A stretch of DNA of 64,000 nucleotides from Scytonema sp035967975 (GCA_035967975.1 JAWQFQ010000003.1:56338-120337), one strand, 5' to 3'. Shown: positions 1 to 9,466, counted from the first letter of the stretch. Notes: generated by a model from the sequence alone, not told the origin. Program-made: numbers and translations.

Positions 1-1
1 C

Positions 2-844
2 CTATGGAAAAGAAAAGGTATAAGCTTAAAGATGTTTGATGACTACTGGCGTGATGTACATGGTCCAGTTTGCGCTAGATTACCAGGTCAATACCAATAC
101 TGGCAATTCCACGTGGCTCACAATGAAGGCGGTATGTGGCCCACTGTGGATGGCATAGATTATACTTGTCCAGAATCAGACCAGTTTGATGGTATTGCTG
201 AGTTAACCTTTGCAACAGTTACCGACCGTCAGAATTGGTTCCATGCTGCTGCTATTCTTATGGATGACGAATACAATATTTTCAGCAAAGCCATTGGGTA
301 CAATACTCACCCTGGGAATTCTCAAACTTATCTAGATGGTATTCCCACAGGTGACCCTAATGGAGAGTTAAAAATTCTGAAATTTCATGTCATGGTCAAA
401 AAAACAGATGGCGTGAGTTTAGAAGCTTTTCGTCAATACATGACAGACAGTTTTACTCCCGCTATTATCAGGAGTGATTCAGTTCTCAAATTCCGACTAC
501 ATCTGTTTGAAGAAGTAGACAATTCCCGACCAGATGCACCGGGCGTTATCCATGTTGAACCCTTAGAGAAGCAATATCAGGCTGCTTTTGAAATTGCTTT
601 CTCTAATCCTCTGGATATGGCTAACTTCTTTGCTTCCCCTGAATATAATTCAACCGTCAATTCACAACCGAAATACATCAAGCAAATCAACACATTTCCA
701 GAAAGAGCTGTTTACACCTTTGTTTACGACGGTCAGATGACTCTAGCAGGTCAGCGGAGTTCTACGGTAGCGGAACTGATTACAAACATTGGCGCAATCA
801 ATCAATTGAAGGAGAACATTTCTTCTCTTATGCTTGGTTGTTAG
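2..844 (+). CDS. EthD-domain (dimeric alpha/beta-barrel) protein, 5' end outside window
   Basis: The reading frame is open from the window edge. The codons before the first ATG (position 32) translate to a lysine-rich strand followed by GISLKMFDDYWRDVHGP, the classic start of an EthD domain, where the YWRDVHGP helix normally lies about 20 residues in. The gene therefore almost certainly begins upstream of the window. A second ferredoxin-like repeat follows from about residue 110 (LKILKFHVMVKKTDGVSLEAF), so this looks like a tandem EthD protein. EthD proteins are small barrel-forming proteins, often next to oxidative or secondary metabolism genes; no catalytic function can be assigned here. 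Confidence 0.75.
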   Translation, partial: LWKRKGISLKMFDDYWRDVHGPVCARLPGQYQYWQFHVAHNEGGMWPTVDGIDYTCPESDQFDGIAELTFATVTDRQNWFHAAAILMDDEYNIFSKAIGYNTHPGNSQTYLDGIPTGDPNGELKILKFHVMVKKTDGVSLEAFRQYMTDSFTPAIIRSDSVLKFRLHLFEEVDNSRPDAPGVIHVEPLEKQYQAAFEIAFSNPLDMANFFASPEYNSTVNSQPKYIKQINTFPERAVYTFVYDGQMTLAGQRSSTVAELITNIGAINQLKENISSLMLGC

Positions 845-952
845 CGAAGGGCTTTCAACGGTCAAGCCCCTACACCCCGCACCGTTCGCGTAGCGTCTGG
901 TGACAGGAGAAGGCTTCGCCAACGCTCCTACAACCTATACTCCACATTAATA

Positions 953-972
953 GGGCGAACAACCGTTCGCCC
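953..972. terminator. Palindrome between convergent genes
   Basis: GGGCGAAC and GTTCGCCC are perfect 8-bp arms around the loop AACC, in the 135-bp gap between two convergent genes. The same GC-rich hairpin style is dispersed in cyanobacterial intergenic DNA, so it may be a mobile palindrome that also works as a two-way terminator. There is no long T tract on either side. Confidence 0.4.
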
Positions 973-979
973 CTACACG

Positions 980-2290
980 CTACACCCCTACACTCCTGTT
1001 TCTCGTAACTCCAGCAATGGCAGATAGGACTAGCCACGAAATAACATTTAATCGAAAATCGAACAAACTGACATCCACTATATTAAATAATATCCAACTC
1101 ATCAGCACGACAAGATAACTAAAAAATATCACCTTGTCATCTGCCTGCACAAATTTTGACGTTTGTAAAACCTGAAAACCTGCAATCAACATCCAGCCAA
1201 GTAAAGCACAGAATAACAGAGTTGCAGGAAGACCAGTTTCAGCAGACAACATCAAAAATAAACTGTGGGGATGTCCTAACCAAATATTCATCTTTGCTTG
1301 GTAGAGAGGAGTAAAATTGCGTAAACCCCATCCCGTCCAAGGGCGTTGTTGAGTTAAAGACAAAGTAAATTGCCATTGTGTTGTACGGAGTAACGCGACT
1401 GGTCTATCAGGATAAAGTTGGTCATTTAATCGCGCCCAAAAGAAACTTGGAACAACTTTACGAAACAACTCAGCAATAGGTGAAGGAGCAAAAGCAGCCA
1501 AAAGTACGCTGGTCGCAATACTTACAACACCAGCTACAAGTATACGCCAGCCTAGGTAAAGTGCGTAAGCCAAACAGGCAAATATGGCGATCGCCCAAGC
1601 ATTCCTGGAGTTAGTCAAAATCAAGGCAACAAAGTTGGCGATGACTGCTACTGTGAGGAAGAGGAAGGGGAGGCTACTGATTGCTGTTATTTTCCTCAAC
1701 TTCCTAATTTGCTGATAACTGTCCACCCATAAACCTAGGGCTAGGATGAAAACTATCATCAGATAACCCGCTAAGGTGTTGGCGTACATAAATATAGAGG
1801 ACATTCGACCTGGTGGTTCTCCCCCTGGTGCGATCGCCCAACCCAATACACCAGCCCATGCTTGTGAGTTAGCCCATCCCAAAAATAACTGTCCTAAGCC
1901 AATAACAATCACTGGCAAGGAAGTTATAACTAAAATCCAAGATAGTTGGCGTAATTGGGTTTTAGTGTGAATAAGAGCACTGAAAGCAGCGAAGACGAAA
2001 AAATATGGTAAAAAATTAAATAAACCTAGAAAAGCCTCCTGTTTATTGTAGGCAAAGCCAACAGAGATCAATAGCAAGACACTTAGGAAAGCAAACCCCC
2101 AGTTAAGGGGGCGTTTGACGATTGTGCGGTATTGAGTCATCCAAGTTCCCAAGACCGCCACAACCAGAACTATGACACCAAACAATGGACTCAGTGGAAA
2201 TATAAGTAGTCCCAGTTGAGTCAAGTCCCAAAAGGATTGCAAACTATTTTTGGGATAATGAAAAGCAGTTTTCAAGCAAACTCCCAACAT
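980..2290 (-). CDS. O-antigen ligase / Wzy-like polysaccharide polymerase family membrane protein
   Basis: The 436-aa protein has about ten hydrophobic segments and, in its last third, a long extramembrane loop with RTTQWQFTLSLTQQRPWTGWGLRNF and GHPHSLFLMLSAETG. This arrangement and the G-hydrophilic-H signature are those of the O-antigen ligase / WaaL-Wzy superfamily, which joins or polymerises lipid-linked glycans at the periplasmic face. The start codon lies 19 bases inside the end of the upstream YaaW-like gene, so the two are probably co-transcribed and translationally coupled. The exact glycan substrate cannot be inferred; bicarbonate-transport-annotated IctB homologs share the same fold. 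Confidence 0.8.
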   Translation of the reverse strand: MLGVCLKTAFHYPKNSLQSFWDLTQLGLLIFPLSPLFGVIVLVVAVLGTWMTQYRTIVKRPLNWGFAFLSVLLLISVGFAYNKQEAFLGLFNFLPYFFVFAAFSALIHTKTQLRQLSWILVITSLPVIVIGLGQLFLGWANSQAWAGVLGWAIAPGGEPPGRMSSIFMYANTLAGYLMIVFILALGLWVDSYQQIRKLRKITAISSLPFLFLTVAVIANFVALILTNSRNAWAIAIFACLAYALYLGWRILVAGVVSIATSVLLAAFAPSPIAELFRKVVPSFFWARLNDQLYPDRPVALLRTTQWQFTLSLTQQRPWTGWGLRNFTPLYQAKMNIWLGHPHSLFLMLSAETGLPATLLFCALLGWMLIAGFQVLQTSKFVQADDKVIFFSYLVVLMSWILFNIVDVSLFDFRLNVISWLVLSAIAGVTRNRSVGV

Positions 2291-3114
2291 TCTGTACGGG
2301 TCAAGCGAATTTGAGCTAGGGTAAATATGGTAGGTATAATTCGACCGTAATTAGTTGCGATCGCTCTCCACCCCAAATCCGCAAAAAACCAAGCCCACAT
2401 CATTGGTCCTAAGACAGCGAAAACACTGCGAGCTACACTATAACGAGCTGCACTGACTGCCATACCTCGCTTTGCCATATGTAAAGTGACATAATTTTGA
2501 AACTGAGCTGCTGCAGCTTCAGTCCCTTTTACCAGAGATTGTCTGGCGACTTCATAACTAGCAAAGTGGATAGCAAATTGACGAGCAATCTGTTTGAGTA
2601 ACAGTGGCTGAAGAACGGAGGTAACGGCTAAAGCACTACCACCTTTGAAAAGTAACTTGAATGGGTCTCCCTGTAATGAAAGTGGTAACGGTTGTGTGAG
2701 TTGAGATTGCGCTAACTGATGCTGTATTTGAACTGTCAGCTTTTGCTTATCTTTTTCCGGTAATTTTTTCCAGACACGTCCCAGCAGATACAAAAATACC
2801 TCTGCTTCCAAATCAACAGTAGTCAGTTCATCGGAATAGGGCATTTTCAAATACTTACACACTTGAATGAGTGCTTGTCGGTAAGTGACCTGACTGGTCC
2901 GTCCACGCAATACTGTGACCCCATCTGCTGCTAAAAAGCGAAAGCGCTCCTCCAGTGCATCTAGCCAAGCTTTGCGACCTTTACTTTGTATTTCTACTGG
3001 TTCAGGCGTGTGAACATAATCAAGGGGATTAAACTTACGGCTAAACAGAATTGCCGTCAAATCTTGCAATTCCTCTTCTGTTGCCAACTCTAGTGCCGCC
3101 CTGAGTTCATCCAA
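2272..3114 (-). CDS. YaaW-family (UPF0174-like) protein
   Basis: The 280-aa protein begins MDELRAALELATEEELQDLTAILFSR, the characteristic opening of YaaW / DUF3944-type proteins, and continues with an all-helical body. A glycine/alanine-rich hydrophobic stretch (about residues 155-185) and a final hydrophobic helix pair near the C-terminus (VLGPMMWAWFFADLG) suggest peripheral or integral membrane association. Function is unknown in the family. It overlaps the downstream O-antigen-ligase-like gene by 19 bp, pointing to a two-gene operon. Confidence 0.7.
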   Translation of the reverse strand: MDELRAALELATEEELQDLTAILFSRKFNPLDYVHTPEPVEIQSKGRKAWLDALEERFRFLAADGVTVLRGRTSQVTYRQALIQVCKYLKMPYSDELTTVDLEAEVFLYLLGRVWKKLPEKDKQKLTVQIQHQLAQSQLTQPLPLSLQGDPFKLLFKGGSALAVTSVLQPLLLKQIARQFAIHFASYEVARQSLVKGTEAAAAQFQNYVTLHMAKRGMAVSAARYSVARSVFAVLGPMMWAWFFADLGWRAIATNYGRIIPTIFTLAQIRLTRTECWEFA

Positions 3115-3257
3115 TTTCCCTTCCTCCCTTCCATGCAGCTTTGTCTGTACCTTATTCTACTATTAGCTTTTGTAGCTATCAGCGTTTAGAACTCAGCTAA
3201 TCATCATCAGATAGTGAAAAGATTGTAAGCTGAAAAAGCTGATAACTGTTAGATTCT

Positions 3258-4319
3258 ATGACTGATGTAGCAATAATTGGTGCCGGTATAGCAGGTTTAA
3301 TGTGCGCTCAACAGTTAAGTCAGGCTGGGTATTCGGTGCTGGTGTTGGAGAAGTCTCGGGGTTTGGGAGGACGGGTAGCGACACGCCGATTACATGGTTC
3401 TTGCGCGGATCACGGGGTATGTTACCTCAAGCCTAAAGGCGAATTTTTTAAATGTTTCGTAGATTTTTTATGTCAACGCCATCTTCTTGAGATTTGGACT
3501 GATACGGTGTATGAATTTAAACCCGGTTTTGGACTGATTGTACCCAATCTTCCAGTTCCCCGATATATTGCACCAAACGGAATGAATGCGATCGCTAAAT
3601 TTCTCGGTCAAGGTTTAGAAATCTTGCTAAATCAACGTGTTACATCCATTAACAGAACTCCTGAAAATAAATGGCGTCTTATCTTAGAATCAAGCAACGA
3701 AGAAATAACCGCCGCAGCTGTCGTAGTAGCCATTCCCGCCCCCCAAGCTTTAATGCTTTTGGAACCTCTAGGAGAAACTGTTCTTCATGATACATTTCTT
3801 AATCGCCTCCGTTTTGTAGAGTTTGACTCCTGCTTAAGTGTTATGGCGGGATATCCAATGGCATCACAACTTCTACCAACGTGGAAAGCAATCACTTTTA
3901 TTGAAGATGATGACTTGGCTTGGATTGGTTTGGATAGTAGTAAGCGCCCAAACCCACAGCAACCCATTTTCGTCGTGCAAAGCAGCAACGCTTTTGCCCA
4001 AAATTACGACCAAACTCAGGATTTACAGTCAGCTGGAGAAATTATGTTGCAACGGGCTGCTGAAACTCTGGTACTTCCCTGGTTCAAGACTCCTGACTGG
4101 ATACAAGTCCATCGCTGGCGCTACGCTTTTCCCAGTCGTCCTTGGCACGAAACTTATCTACTTGCTGGTGATTCTTTGCCTTTAGTTTGTTGTGGAGATT
4201 GGTGTGGCGGAAACTTGGTAGAAGGAGCAATGCTTTCCGGTCTAGCTGCTGCTGAGCAAATTAATCATAATTTACGCAGTTTACTTCTACCAAAAGAAAT
4301 ATTTTTAGATATTTTTTAA
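3258..4319 (+). CDS. NAD(P)/FAD-dependent amine-oxidase-like oxidoreductase (renalase-like)
   Basis: The N-terminus carries the Rossmann dinucleotide motif GAGIAGLMCAQQL (residues 8-20), followed by the acidic end LEKSRGLGGRVATRR that contacts the FAD ribose and defines the amine-oxidase/renalase-like group. A second FAD-contacting block near the C-terminus (LLAGDSL...GGNLVEGAMLSGLAAAEQI) matches the GD...GxxxEGAxxSGxxAA pattern. At 353 aa it is the usual length for this soluble family. The substrate is not predictable. It stands alone, divergent from the YaaW/ligase pair, with about 140 bp of shared upstream region. Confidence 0.85.
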   Translation: MTDVAIIGAGIAGLMCAQQLSQAGYSVLVLEKSRGLGGRVATRRLHGSCADHGVCYLKPKGEFFKCFVDFLCQRHLLEIWTDTVYEFKPGFGLIVPNLPVPRYIAPNGMNAIAKFLGQGLEILLNQRVTSINRTPENKWRLILESSNEEITAAAVVVAIPAPQALMLLEPLGETVLHDTFLNRLRFVEFDSCLSVMAGYPMASQLLPTWKAITFIEDDDLAWIGLDSSKRPNPQQPIFVVQSSNAFAQNYDQTQDLQSAGEIMLQRAAETLVLPWFKTPDWIQVHRWRYAFPSRPWHETYLLAGDSLPLVCCGDWCGGNLVEGAMLSGLAAAEQINHNLRSLLLPKEIFLDIF

Positions 4320-4900
4320 ATTTTTTTTAAGGAAAATCCACAAAAAACTTTTCTCCGTTACCCCATACCTCTATTTTCTTAAAAACTTTAAGATAAATTT
4401 TATAAATAAACTATAGTAACTCACAAAGTTAAAGTGCTAAAAATAATGTTATAGATTTTCGATCCCCAGCTTAGTGTTGTACAAGGAAAATCAAAATTAA
4501 AGTGCTAAGAAATGTAAATCTTTATCAGATTAAATTTACGTTTCTTCCACAATAAACTTTTTCCTTCAAAACTAAGCCGACCTATCGTAATTTATGCAGC
4601 GTTTTGTGTATTTTTCTGCCCCAAAAACAGAAGTTTGTCATAATTATCCTGAAAGATAGGCAAAAGATATATTCCCAATTTGATGAGATGGCTTTGTCAG
4701 AAGGTGTTTCCTACCGAAACATCTGTTCTTCTTCAGGTAAATACAGCCAGAATTTTATCGGATTGCAGGGTCATAAAGTTAGCTCGGTTGATTATCTCCT
4801 GCTTCAATATCTCGTTGACTGGCTGTGTCATGACGGTATTTTTATCTAGGTTCAAATTTGTTAATCCTTCCTTAACCAATCGAACAGGAGTTAAAAATTT
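4320..4900. other. Intergenic region without a convincing gene
   Basis: This 580-bp stretch is AT-rich. It contains a near-direct repeat (AAAGTTAAAGTGCTAA near 4424 and AAAATTAAAGTGCTAA near 4493). Two short open frames on the + strand (near 4604-4849 and 4680-4904) overlap each other in different frames, lack a ribosome site and resemble no family. It probably carries the promoter and leader of the ComFB-like gene at 4901. Confidence 0.5.
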
Positions 4901-5251
4901 ATGAACACAGTAATCAATTTAACACATCAATCAGTAGTCAAAGAAATTGAAAGCATTTTAGATAATTATCCTTATTATCCTTATCAAAAAGCTTTCACAA
5001 TTCCCGATTTACGTCAAGAACTAATCTCTTACGTACTTAGCCGTATTCCTTGCTACCATACAATGGCATCAGAAAACACTGATTGGTTAAGCTACAATTT
5101 ACCACGACAACCATTGGCGCAACAACTACATTTAGAAAATTTAATTCATCAAGGTATTTTAGCGATCGCTCAAGCAAAGTCAGATTGGATGGATAATCAT
5201 GTCTGCGACACAGCTACACCAAACTGTGACGCTTCTCACTGGTTTGGCTGA
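4901..5251 (+). CDS. ComFB-like small protein (possible c-di-GMP-receptor family)
   Basis: This 116-aa protein has the order VVKEIESILDNYPYYPYQKAF...DLRQELISYVLSRIPCYH, which resembles the short helical core of cyanobacterial late-competence ComFB-family proteins. Some of those (CdgR) bind c-di-GMP. The typical CxxC cysteines are not present in the core; two cysteines occur only near the C-terminus. A purine-rich AGGAG precedes the ATG at 4901 by about 10 bases. The family assignment is tentative; an uncharacterised cyanobacterial family is the alternative. Confidence 0.5.
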   Translation: MNTVINLTHQSVVKEIESILDNYPYYPYQKAFTIPDLRQELISYVLSRIPCYHTMASENTDWLSYNLPRQPLAQQLHLENLIHQGILAIAQAKSDWMDNHVCDTATPNCDASHWFG

Positions 5252-5253
5252 AG

Positions 5254-5314
5254 GAATTATGAATTATGAATTATGAATTATGAATGATAAGATAAATCCA
5301 TAATTCATAATTTT
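5254..5314. repeat. STRR: GAATTAT heptamer array with inverted tail
   Basis: GAATTAT repeats about 4.6 times from 5254 to 5285, and the inverse copy CCATAATTCATAATT follows at 5298-5312. The array can therefore fold into a hairpin behind the ComFB-like gene. Heptameric short tandem repeats of this kind are typical of heterocystous cyanobacteria. Confidence 0.8.
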
Positions 5315-5417
5315 GTTTTACTGAAAATTACCCTACAGTCAGTGACTGCAACCCAACCCAAAAAAAGAAACACAATTAATTTTTCCCTATACCCTAAATC
5401 CATACACCCTTACACCC

Positions 5418-5732
5418 CTATTTAAGAGGATCGTGTCCCCAATTCATGAGAGAGTAACGCCACCGAGTGTCCTTCACATCGCCTTCTGGGCGCTGTGCTA
5501 AATGGCGATGGACATAACTGATGACTTTTTTCATGTGCGAAATATCATCATCAGTGTAGTCATCTTTCTTCTTTCGCAATATCTCGACGATGTGCTTTCC
5601 AGACTTGTGTCCAATAGATTCATCGTCGTCCTTTTTCTGTCCAACCGATTGAGAATCTTCAGTTTTCAGCCAAGATTCCAATTCCTTCGCCGTCATATTA
5701 ACTGAAGAACGAAACTCCTCTATAGTAGTCAT
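5418..5732 (-). CDS. DUF3140 family protein
   Basis: The 104-aa protein contains EEFRSSVNMTAKELESWL, SVGQKKDDDESIGHKSG and a C-terminal YVHRHLAQRPEGD...WRYSLMNWGHDP block, the recognisable full-length pattern of DUF3140. The family is helical and of unknown function; homologs often sit beside DUF2945 proteins, as here (next gene upstream on the same strand, separated by an STRR). It is highly charged, soluble and without a signal peptide. Confidence 0.85.
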   Translation of the reverse strand: MTTIEEFRSSVNMTAKELESWLKTEDSQSVGQKKDDDESIGHKSGKHIVEILRKKKDDYTDDDISHMKKVISYVHRHLAQRPEGDVKDTRWRYSLMNWGHDPLK

Positions 5733-5761
5733 AGATTTAATGTAGAATCTTCGATAAGACC

Positions 5762-5836
5762 GCTAATAGCTAATAGCTAATAGCTAATGGTAAGAAAAGC
5801 AATTAGCTATTAACAATTAGCAATTAGCAATTAGCT
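5762..5836. repeat. Two STRR heptamer arrays (GCTAATA and CAATTAG)
   Basis: GCTAATA is repeated four times from 5762, and its near-inverse CAATTAG three times at 5814-5834. They fill the gap between the DUF2945 and DUF3140 genes and could form a stem. Confidence 0.8.
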
Positions 5837-5838
5837 TT

Positions 5839-6048
5839 TCAACATTTCTCCAACGACTCAGGTTTATGAGCTGCTTTTTTTCCTGATTTGTCGCTTTTCA
5901 CCAAATATTCAGGATTATCTTCTGAAGCGGCGACATGGTGTCCTTTAATATCTGTAGGAGAGGTGAGTTTCTTTTCTACCTTACCAGTGGTTTCCCCTTG
6001 TGATGTGTTCCACTGAACCTTATCACCTTTTTTAAATTCTTCAGTCAC
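5839..6048 (-). CDS. DUF2945 / hypervirulence-associated TUDOR-like domain protein
   Basis: The 69-aa protein opens FKKGDKVQWNTSQGETTGKV, then has EYLVKSDKSGKKAAHKPESL: the short SH3/Tudor-like barrel of DUF2945 (HVA1). These small basic proteins are of unknown role. It lies upstream of the DUF3140 gene on the same strand with a 106-bp, repeat-filled gap, and the pair probably forms one transcription unit. Confidence 0.85.
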   Translation of the reverse strand: MTEEFKKGDKVQWNTSQGETTGKVEKKLTSPTDIKGHHVAASEDNPEYLVKSDKSGKKAAHKPESLEKC

Positions 6049-6313
6049 GGGCTTTATCTTGTTTGGTGGTTTTACACCTATTTATTATGTTGTCAGTATA
6101 CGAGAAATGAATCAGTCCATTGACAGAATCTTTAATCTCACGAATGATTTAGGACGTAAGCGTTCAGCACTTTAGCCGTCAGCAGTCAGCTTTGAAAGCT
6201 ATTTTTAAGTATTTTATAAGCGTTTCTAATACCCTATTGAACACCACTATGACTTATAAAGCTGAGGGCTGAACGCTTACTTTAGGACTGCTATATCTGG
6301 AGCAAAAAACCCT

Positions 6314-6943
6314 TTACAAAGCCAAATTAAAAATCTGTTGTGCGGCAAGGTTCAATAGTGGGAAGGTAGGGGAGACAATCACATCACTGTCTCTAAACGT
6401 TGTTTTTACATACTCCCCGTCAATTAATTCATATACAAAGATCGTGCTTTGTTTTGGATAGCCGATAAACTCACGCCCTCCTAAGGCAGCATAATCGACA
6501 ATCCAGTATTCGGGAATGCTCATAGCTTCATAATCACGACGTTTGTCGTAGTAGTCGTCTTGCCAATTGGTATTAACAACTTCTACTATCAATTTGACCG
6601 AAGTCGCGTTTTGAATAACTGACTCACTTTCCCAGCGTGTCTCAGTACCAATAGTTTCTTGATTCAAAACTATAATGTCCGGTTCGTACCCAGATTTTTC
6701 GCGGTAAGGTTTTACAATCGATTCTCTAGGTATTGTCCAAATGTCAGTTTTACCCATCTTATCAATGGTTGTAAGCAACCGTCCAGCGAGAGAACCCGTT
6801 AAATTTGAATGCTTCCCCCTAGGCTTAGGCATCTCGACAATTACTCCATCATATAATTCATACCGAACTGCCGAGTTTTCTGGATACCATTCAATAAATT
6901 CATCAAAGGTGTATAATTTTTGCTCGGTTTGGGCTTGGCTCAT
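6314..6943 (-). CDS. Uma2 family (DUF820) restriction-endonuclease-fold protein
   Basis: The protein shows the Uma2 order: FDEFIEWYPENSAVRYELYDGVIVEM (DG near residue 30), GYEPDIIVLNQ (the PD of the PD-(D/E)xK core) and LIVEVVNTNW with the E-x-V pair, then DYYDKRRDYEAMSIPEYWIVDY. These provide the usual active-site residues of the PD-(D/E)xK fold. The second ATG (6943, MSQAQ) is chosen over the one at 6958 because it gives the normal family N-terminus. Uma2 genes are very abundant and mobile in filamentous cyanobacteria; their targets are unknown. Confidence 0.85.
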   Translation of the reverse strand: MSQAQTEQKLYTFDEFIEWYPENSAVRYELYDGVIVEMPKPRGKHSNLTGSLAGRLLTTIDKMGKTDIWTIPRESIVKPYREKSGYEPDIIVLNQETIGTETRWESESVIQNATSVKLIVEVVNTNWQDDYYDKRRDYEAMSIPEYWIVDYAALGGREFIGYPKQSTIFVYELIDGEYVKTTFRDSDVIVSPTFPLLNLAAQQIFNLAL

Positions 6944-6958
6944 AGTTACAACTTCCAC

Positions 6959-7596
6959 ATATATTTCACTTTAACATTCACTGCCTTGGTCTCAGTCAGA
7001 TGTGGCACAATGGCTGCACGATTGAAGTTTGGCATGTTTAATATTCAGCTTCTATAAGTCCCGATATGAGTGTGCGTTTAAACTCGGAGACATTAGACTA
7101 TTTCCTCTTGCATTCTTGTCACTCTAAAGTACTAAAAATAACGCAATTACAATGTTTTCTAGTTTGTTGAGGTACAAATTTATCTGCGTTTATCTGCGTT
7201 TATCTGCGGTTCATTCTTGCCCTCTGTAGCTCATGAATGCACGAATCGCTATATACACTGCAGTTGAAGCATCAAGCTAAAGCAAACGCAACACTTGTCA
7301 GTTAAGGGTAATTGAGGTGCCAAAAACCTACCTGAAACCAGGTTTCTAATTTTAGCTTATCCAAGTAGTATTGAGAGGAAACGCATCTTATTTTTGAAGA
7401 GTAATTCAACGAATTTATTTGTATACTGCAACTTGTGACCTTTACAATTAGACTTTTTTCCAAATTTCATGCCTTTAGCTCTTTATTAAAGCTTTTTATA
7501 GTTTTCCGTAATTTTACAATTGCCACTTTACAAATTATACTCATAATCTTTCTATAGAATATCCTGCCTATGTACTTCTGTAGAGAGATGTCAATT
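6959..7596. other. Intergenic region with a TATCTGCGTT decamer repeat
   Basis: No gene is supported in this stretch of about 640 bp. TATCTGCGTT is repeated 2.8 times at 7181-7209, and a related CGCAGATAAA string occurs at 22629-22639, so it is a dispersed repeat. A short inverted AAACCTACCTGAAACCAGGTTTCTAA-type sequence (about 7323-7348) is a relative of the AAACCCGG palindromes seen elsewhere in the window. Confidence 0.5.
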
Positions 7597-8448
7597 ATGG
7601 CTAAAGGAGACCATGTGTATATCAGTTTTTTCTTTGATGGCTTTCCCGTAACTCATCATGGAATTGACTGCGGTGACGGCAACATTATTCATTACAATAT
7701 GCAAAGAGTTGCCATGATTCCGAAAACTCAATTTGGCAAGGGTAGAACCCTTCATGTCAAAGAGTATGGGAAGTGCGATTCAGATAACATGGTTGTGGAA
7801 CGAGCCAAAAGCAAGTTATCTGAGGAGGCGTATAATGTCTTTTTCAACAATTGCGAACATTTTGCCTATTTCTGCAAAACAGGTAAGCATGAAAGCGAAC
7901 AATTGAAAAAGCTGAGAGCCATAGGAAGTGGTGTAGTTGCTGGGAGTATTGTCAGTGCAGGTACAAAACTTGCTACTCAAGAGGTTGCAAAAGCCGCCAC
8001 TGTTACGTATGTAGATCCGCTTACACAAGTTATTATGAATACAGCTATTCAACAAGGACCGACTGTAGTTGGTCGTACGGCTGGAAGTATTGTTGGCGTT
8101 GGTGGTTTGGTGAGTGGTGTAGCAACTAACCTAGTTGTCAGAAAAATACTTGACGATAATGAAACTTTGCCGCAAAGTGAACGTATTGCTAGAAAAAATG
8201 CCAGACGTGCAGGACGAGTCGCATCAACTACTGGTGGAATTGCTGGAACTTTTGCAGCTGCTAAGGTAGGCGGTGGTGCTGCTGTTGCGGTAGGTGTTGC
8301 TGCGCCAGCTGTATTAGCAGTGGGAGTTTGTCTGCTGACTTACCGTTGGACAAAAGTTAGGCAAAATCGAATCTATGCTTTCTCTTTAAGAATGTTCATC
8401 TTATCTAATAGACATTTCCTATCTTCTTTTTCGGAGATGTCTAATTAA
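7597..8448 (+). CDS. LRAT-domain (NlpC/P60-superfamily) protein with glycine-rich hydrophobic C-terminus
   Basis: An LRAT-type core occupies the first 100 residues. HVYISFFFDGFPVTHHGIDCGDGNIIHY supplies the catalytic histidine region, and NNCEHFAYFCKTG supplies the NCEHF motif with the nucleophilic cysteine. The family transfers acyl groups or hydrolyses thioesters or amides. The rest has Gly/Ala-rich hydrophobic segments (about residues 95-145 and 200-245) likely to insert in membranes, as in other bacterial LRAT proteins. The ATG at 7597 is preferred because GAGAG lies 9 bases upstream; in-frame ATGs at 7570 and 7588 are alternatives. The last 30 residues after TYRWTKVRQ look unlike the rest and may be read-through past a small lesion. 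Confidence 0.75.
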   Translation: MAKGDHVYISFFFDGFPVTHHGIDCGDGNIIHYNMQRVAMIPKTQFGKGRTLHVKEYGKCDSDNMVVERAKSKLSEEAYNVFFNNCEHFAYFCKTGKHESEQLKKLRAIGSGVVAGSIVSAGTKLATQEVAKAATVTYVDPLTQVIMNTAIQQGPTVVGRTAGSIVGVGGLVSGVATNLVVRKILDDNETLPQSERIARKNARRAGRVASTTGGIAGTFAAAKVGGGAAVAVGVAAPAVLAVGVCLLTYRWTKVRQNRIYAFSLRMFILSNRHFLSSFSEMSN

Positions 8449-9050
8449 TTAATTTTTCGGAATTTTTACTCACTATTGATTCCAAAATAAAATGGTAATT
8501 ACCTTTCGTCAGTGGTTTCTTCTACGAGCTGGAGGGGTAATACCAATTCGTAATTCGTAATTAAGAAAGCCCTATTGGGTCTGGATTTCAGGGCTTGAAT
8601 GTGTTACCGGATTTTAGAGAATTGGTGTAACTCCTTGGTTAATCAGTAGCACTTTATACAAATAAAGGTTAACAAAGATAAGCTATTTGATGCATGGACA
8701 ACACACACCTAAAGATTGTCATCTTTGTCAACCAGCTTTAAAAAAACTATTTGAGGTACCCGAAACTCGATTTCTCAAATCTGCTTACTTAAGCACGGAA
8801 AAATTGACCTCTCGCGTAAGTCTCCCTTAACATAAAGGACTCGCTTCAAGCTTAAGTTACGACTTAAAAAAGTAAATAAGTAGTCGTGCAAAATAAATTA
8901 TCTAGTTAAGAGTTGCCCCAGGGAATAGACAATCTTGCTATAGTACTCTCCTACAGCGATTTCATTCATCAGGAAAAATAGATAAATATTTTTGCTTAGG
9001 TACTTATATTAACCCATTTTAATGGGTTTGAGCTTTAAGCCGGAACTTTA
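8449..9050. other. Intergenic region, no gene recognised
   Basis: About 600 bp of AT-rich DNA. It holds a short AATTCGT duplication near 8546 and several stop-dense frames. The stretch around 8690-8850 has modest coding texture but no frame longer than about 40 codons that resembles a family. It ends at the breakpoint of the GAF fragment that follows. Confidence 0.4.
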
Positions 9051-9425
9051 GTTCACGGCTATCAAACTTCAGAATTGAGAAATCTGCAAATTGCTTTTCA
9101 ATCAACCAAAATTCGTAGCCTCTTGATGATACCGTTATTGTATCGTCAGCAGTTGCTAGGGTACTGTAGTATTTTCAGGGATGAAATAGATACAGAAATT
9201 TTGTGGGCGGGTCAGTTTGACCCCGATCAACGACAACTTTATCCTCGTCTATCTTTTGAGGTTTGGCGAGAATCTAAAAAAGCACAAACTCGCGAATGGA
9301 CTGCGGAAGATATTGAACTAGCCCACGCATTGGGTAGACAATTTGCCTTGGCAATTCAGCAGTACAAACTCTATCAACAAGTGCATGCTTTTAATGCCAA
9401 CTTATACCAAAATTTGATTGGCTGA
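9051..9425 (+). pseudogene. GAF-domain remnant of a phytochrome-like sensor kinase
   Basis: From about 9063 the translation (YQTSELRNLQIAFQSTKIRSLLMIP) is nearly identical to the second GAF domain of the next gene (10432-10540). It runs on through FRDEIDTEILWAGQFDPDQRQLYPRLSFEVW to IELAHALGRQFALAIQQYKLYQQVHAFNANL, where intact kinases enter the linker before the HisKA helix. It then stops (IG*). The N-terminal part is missing and no ATG exists; only TTG at 9075 could start it. It is best read as the tail of a deleted kinase gene. Confidence 0.7.
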
Positions 9426-9466
9426 AGCAATATCCACTCATCTAAAATCCAAGAACCCAAAATGGT

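Noticed and set aside
4604..4904. Two overlapping short open frames before the ComFB-like gene
   Set aside because: No ribosome site, no family resemblance and mutual overlap; treated as non-coding.
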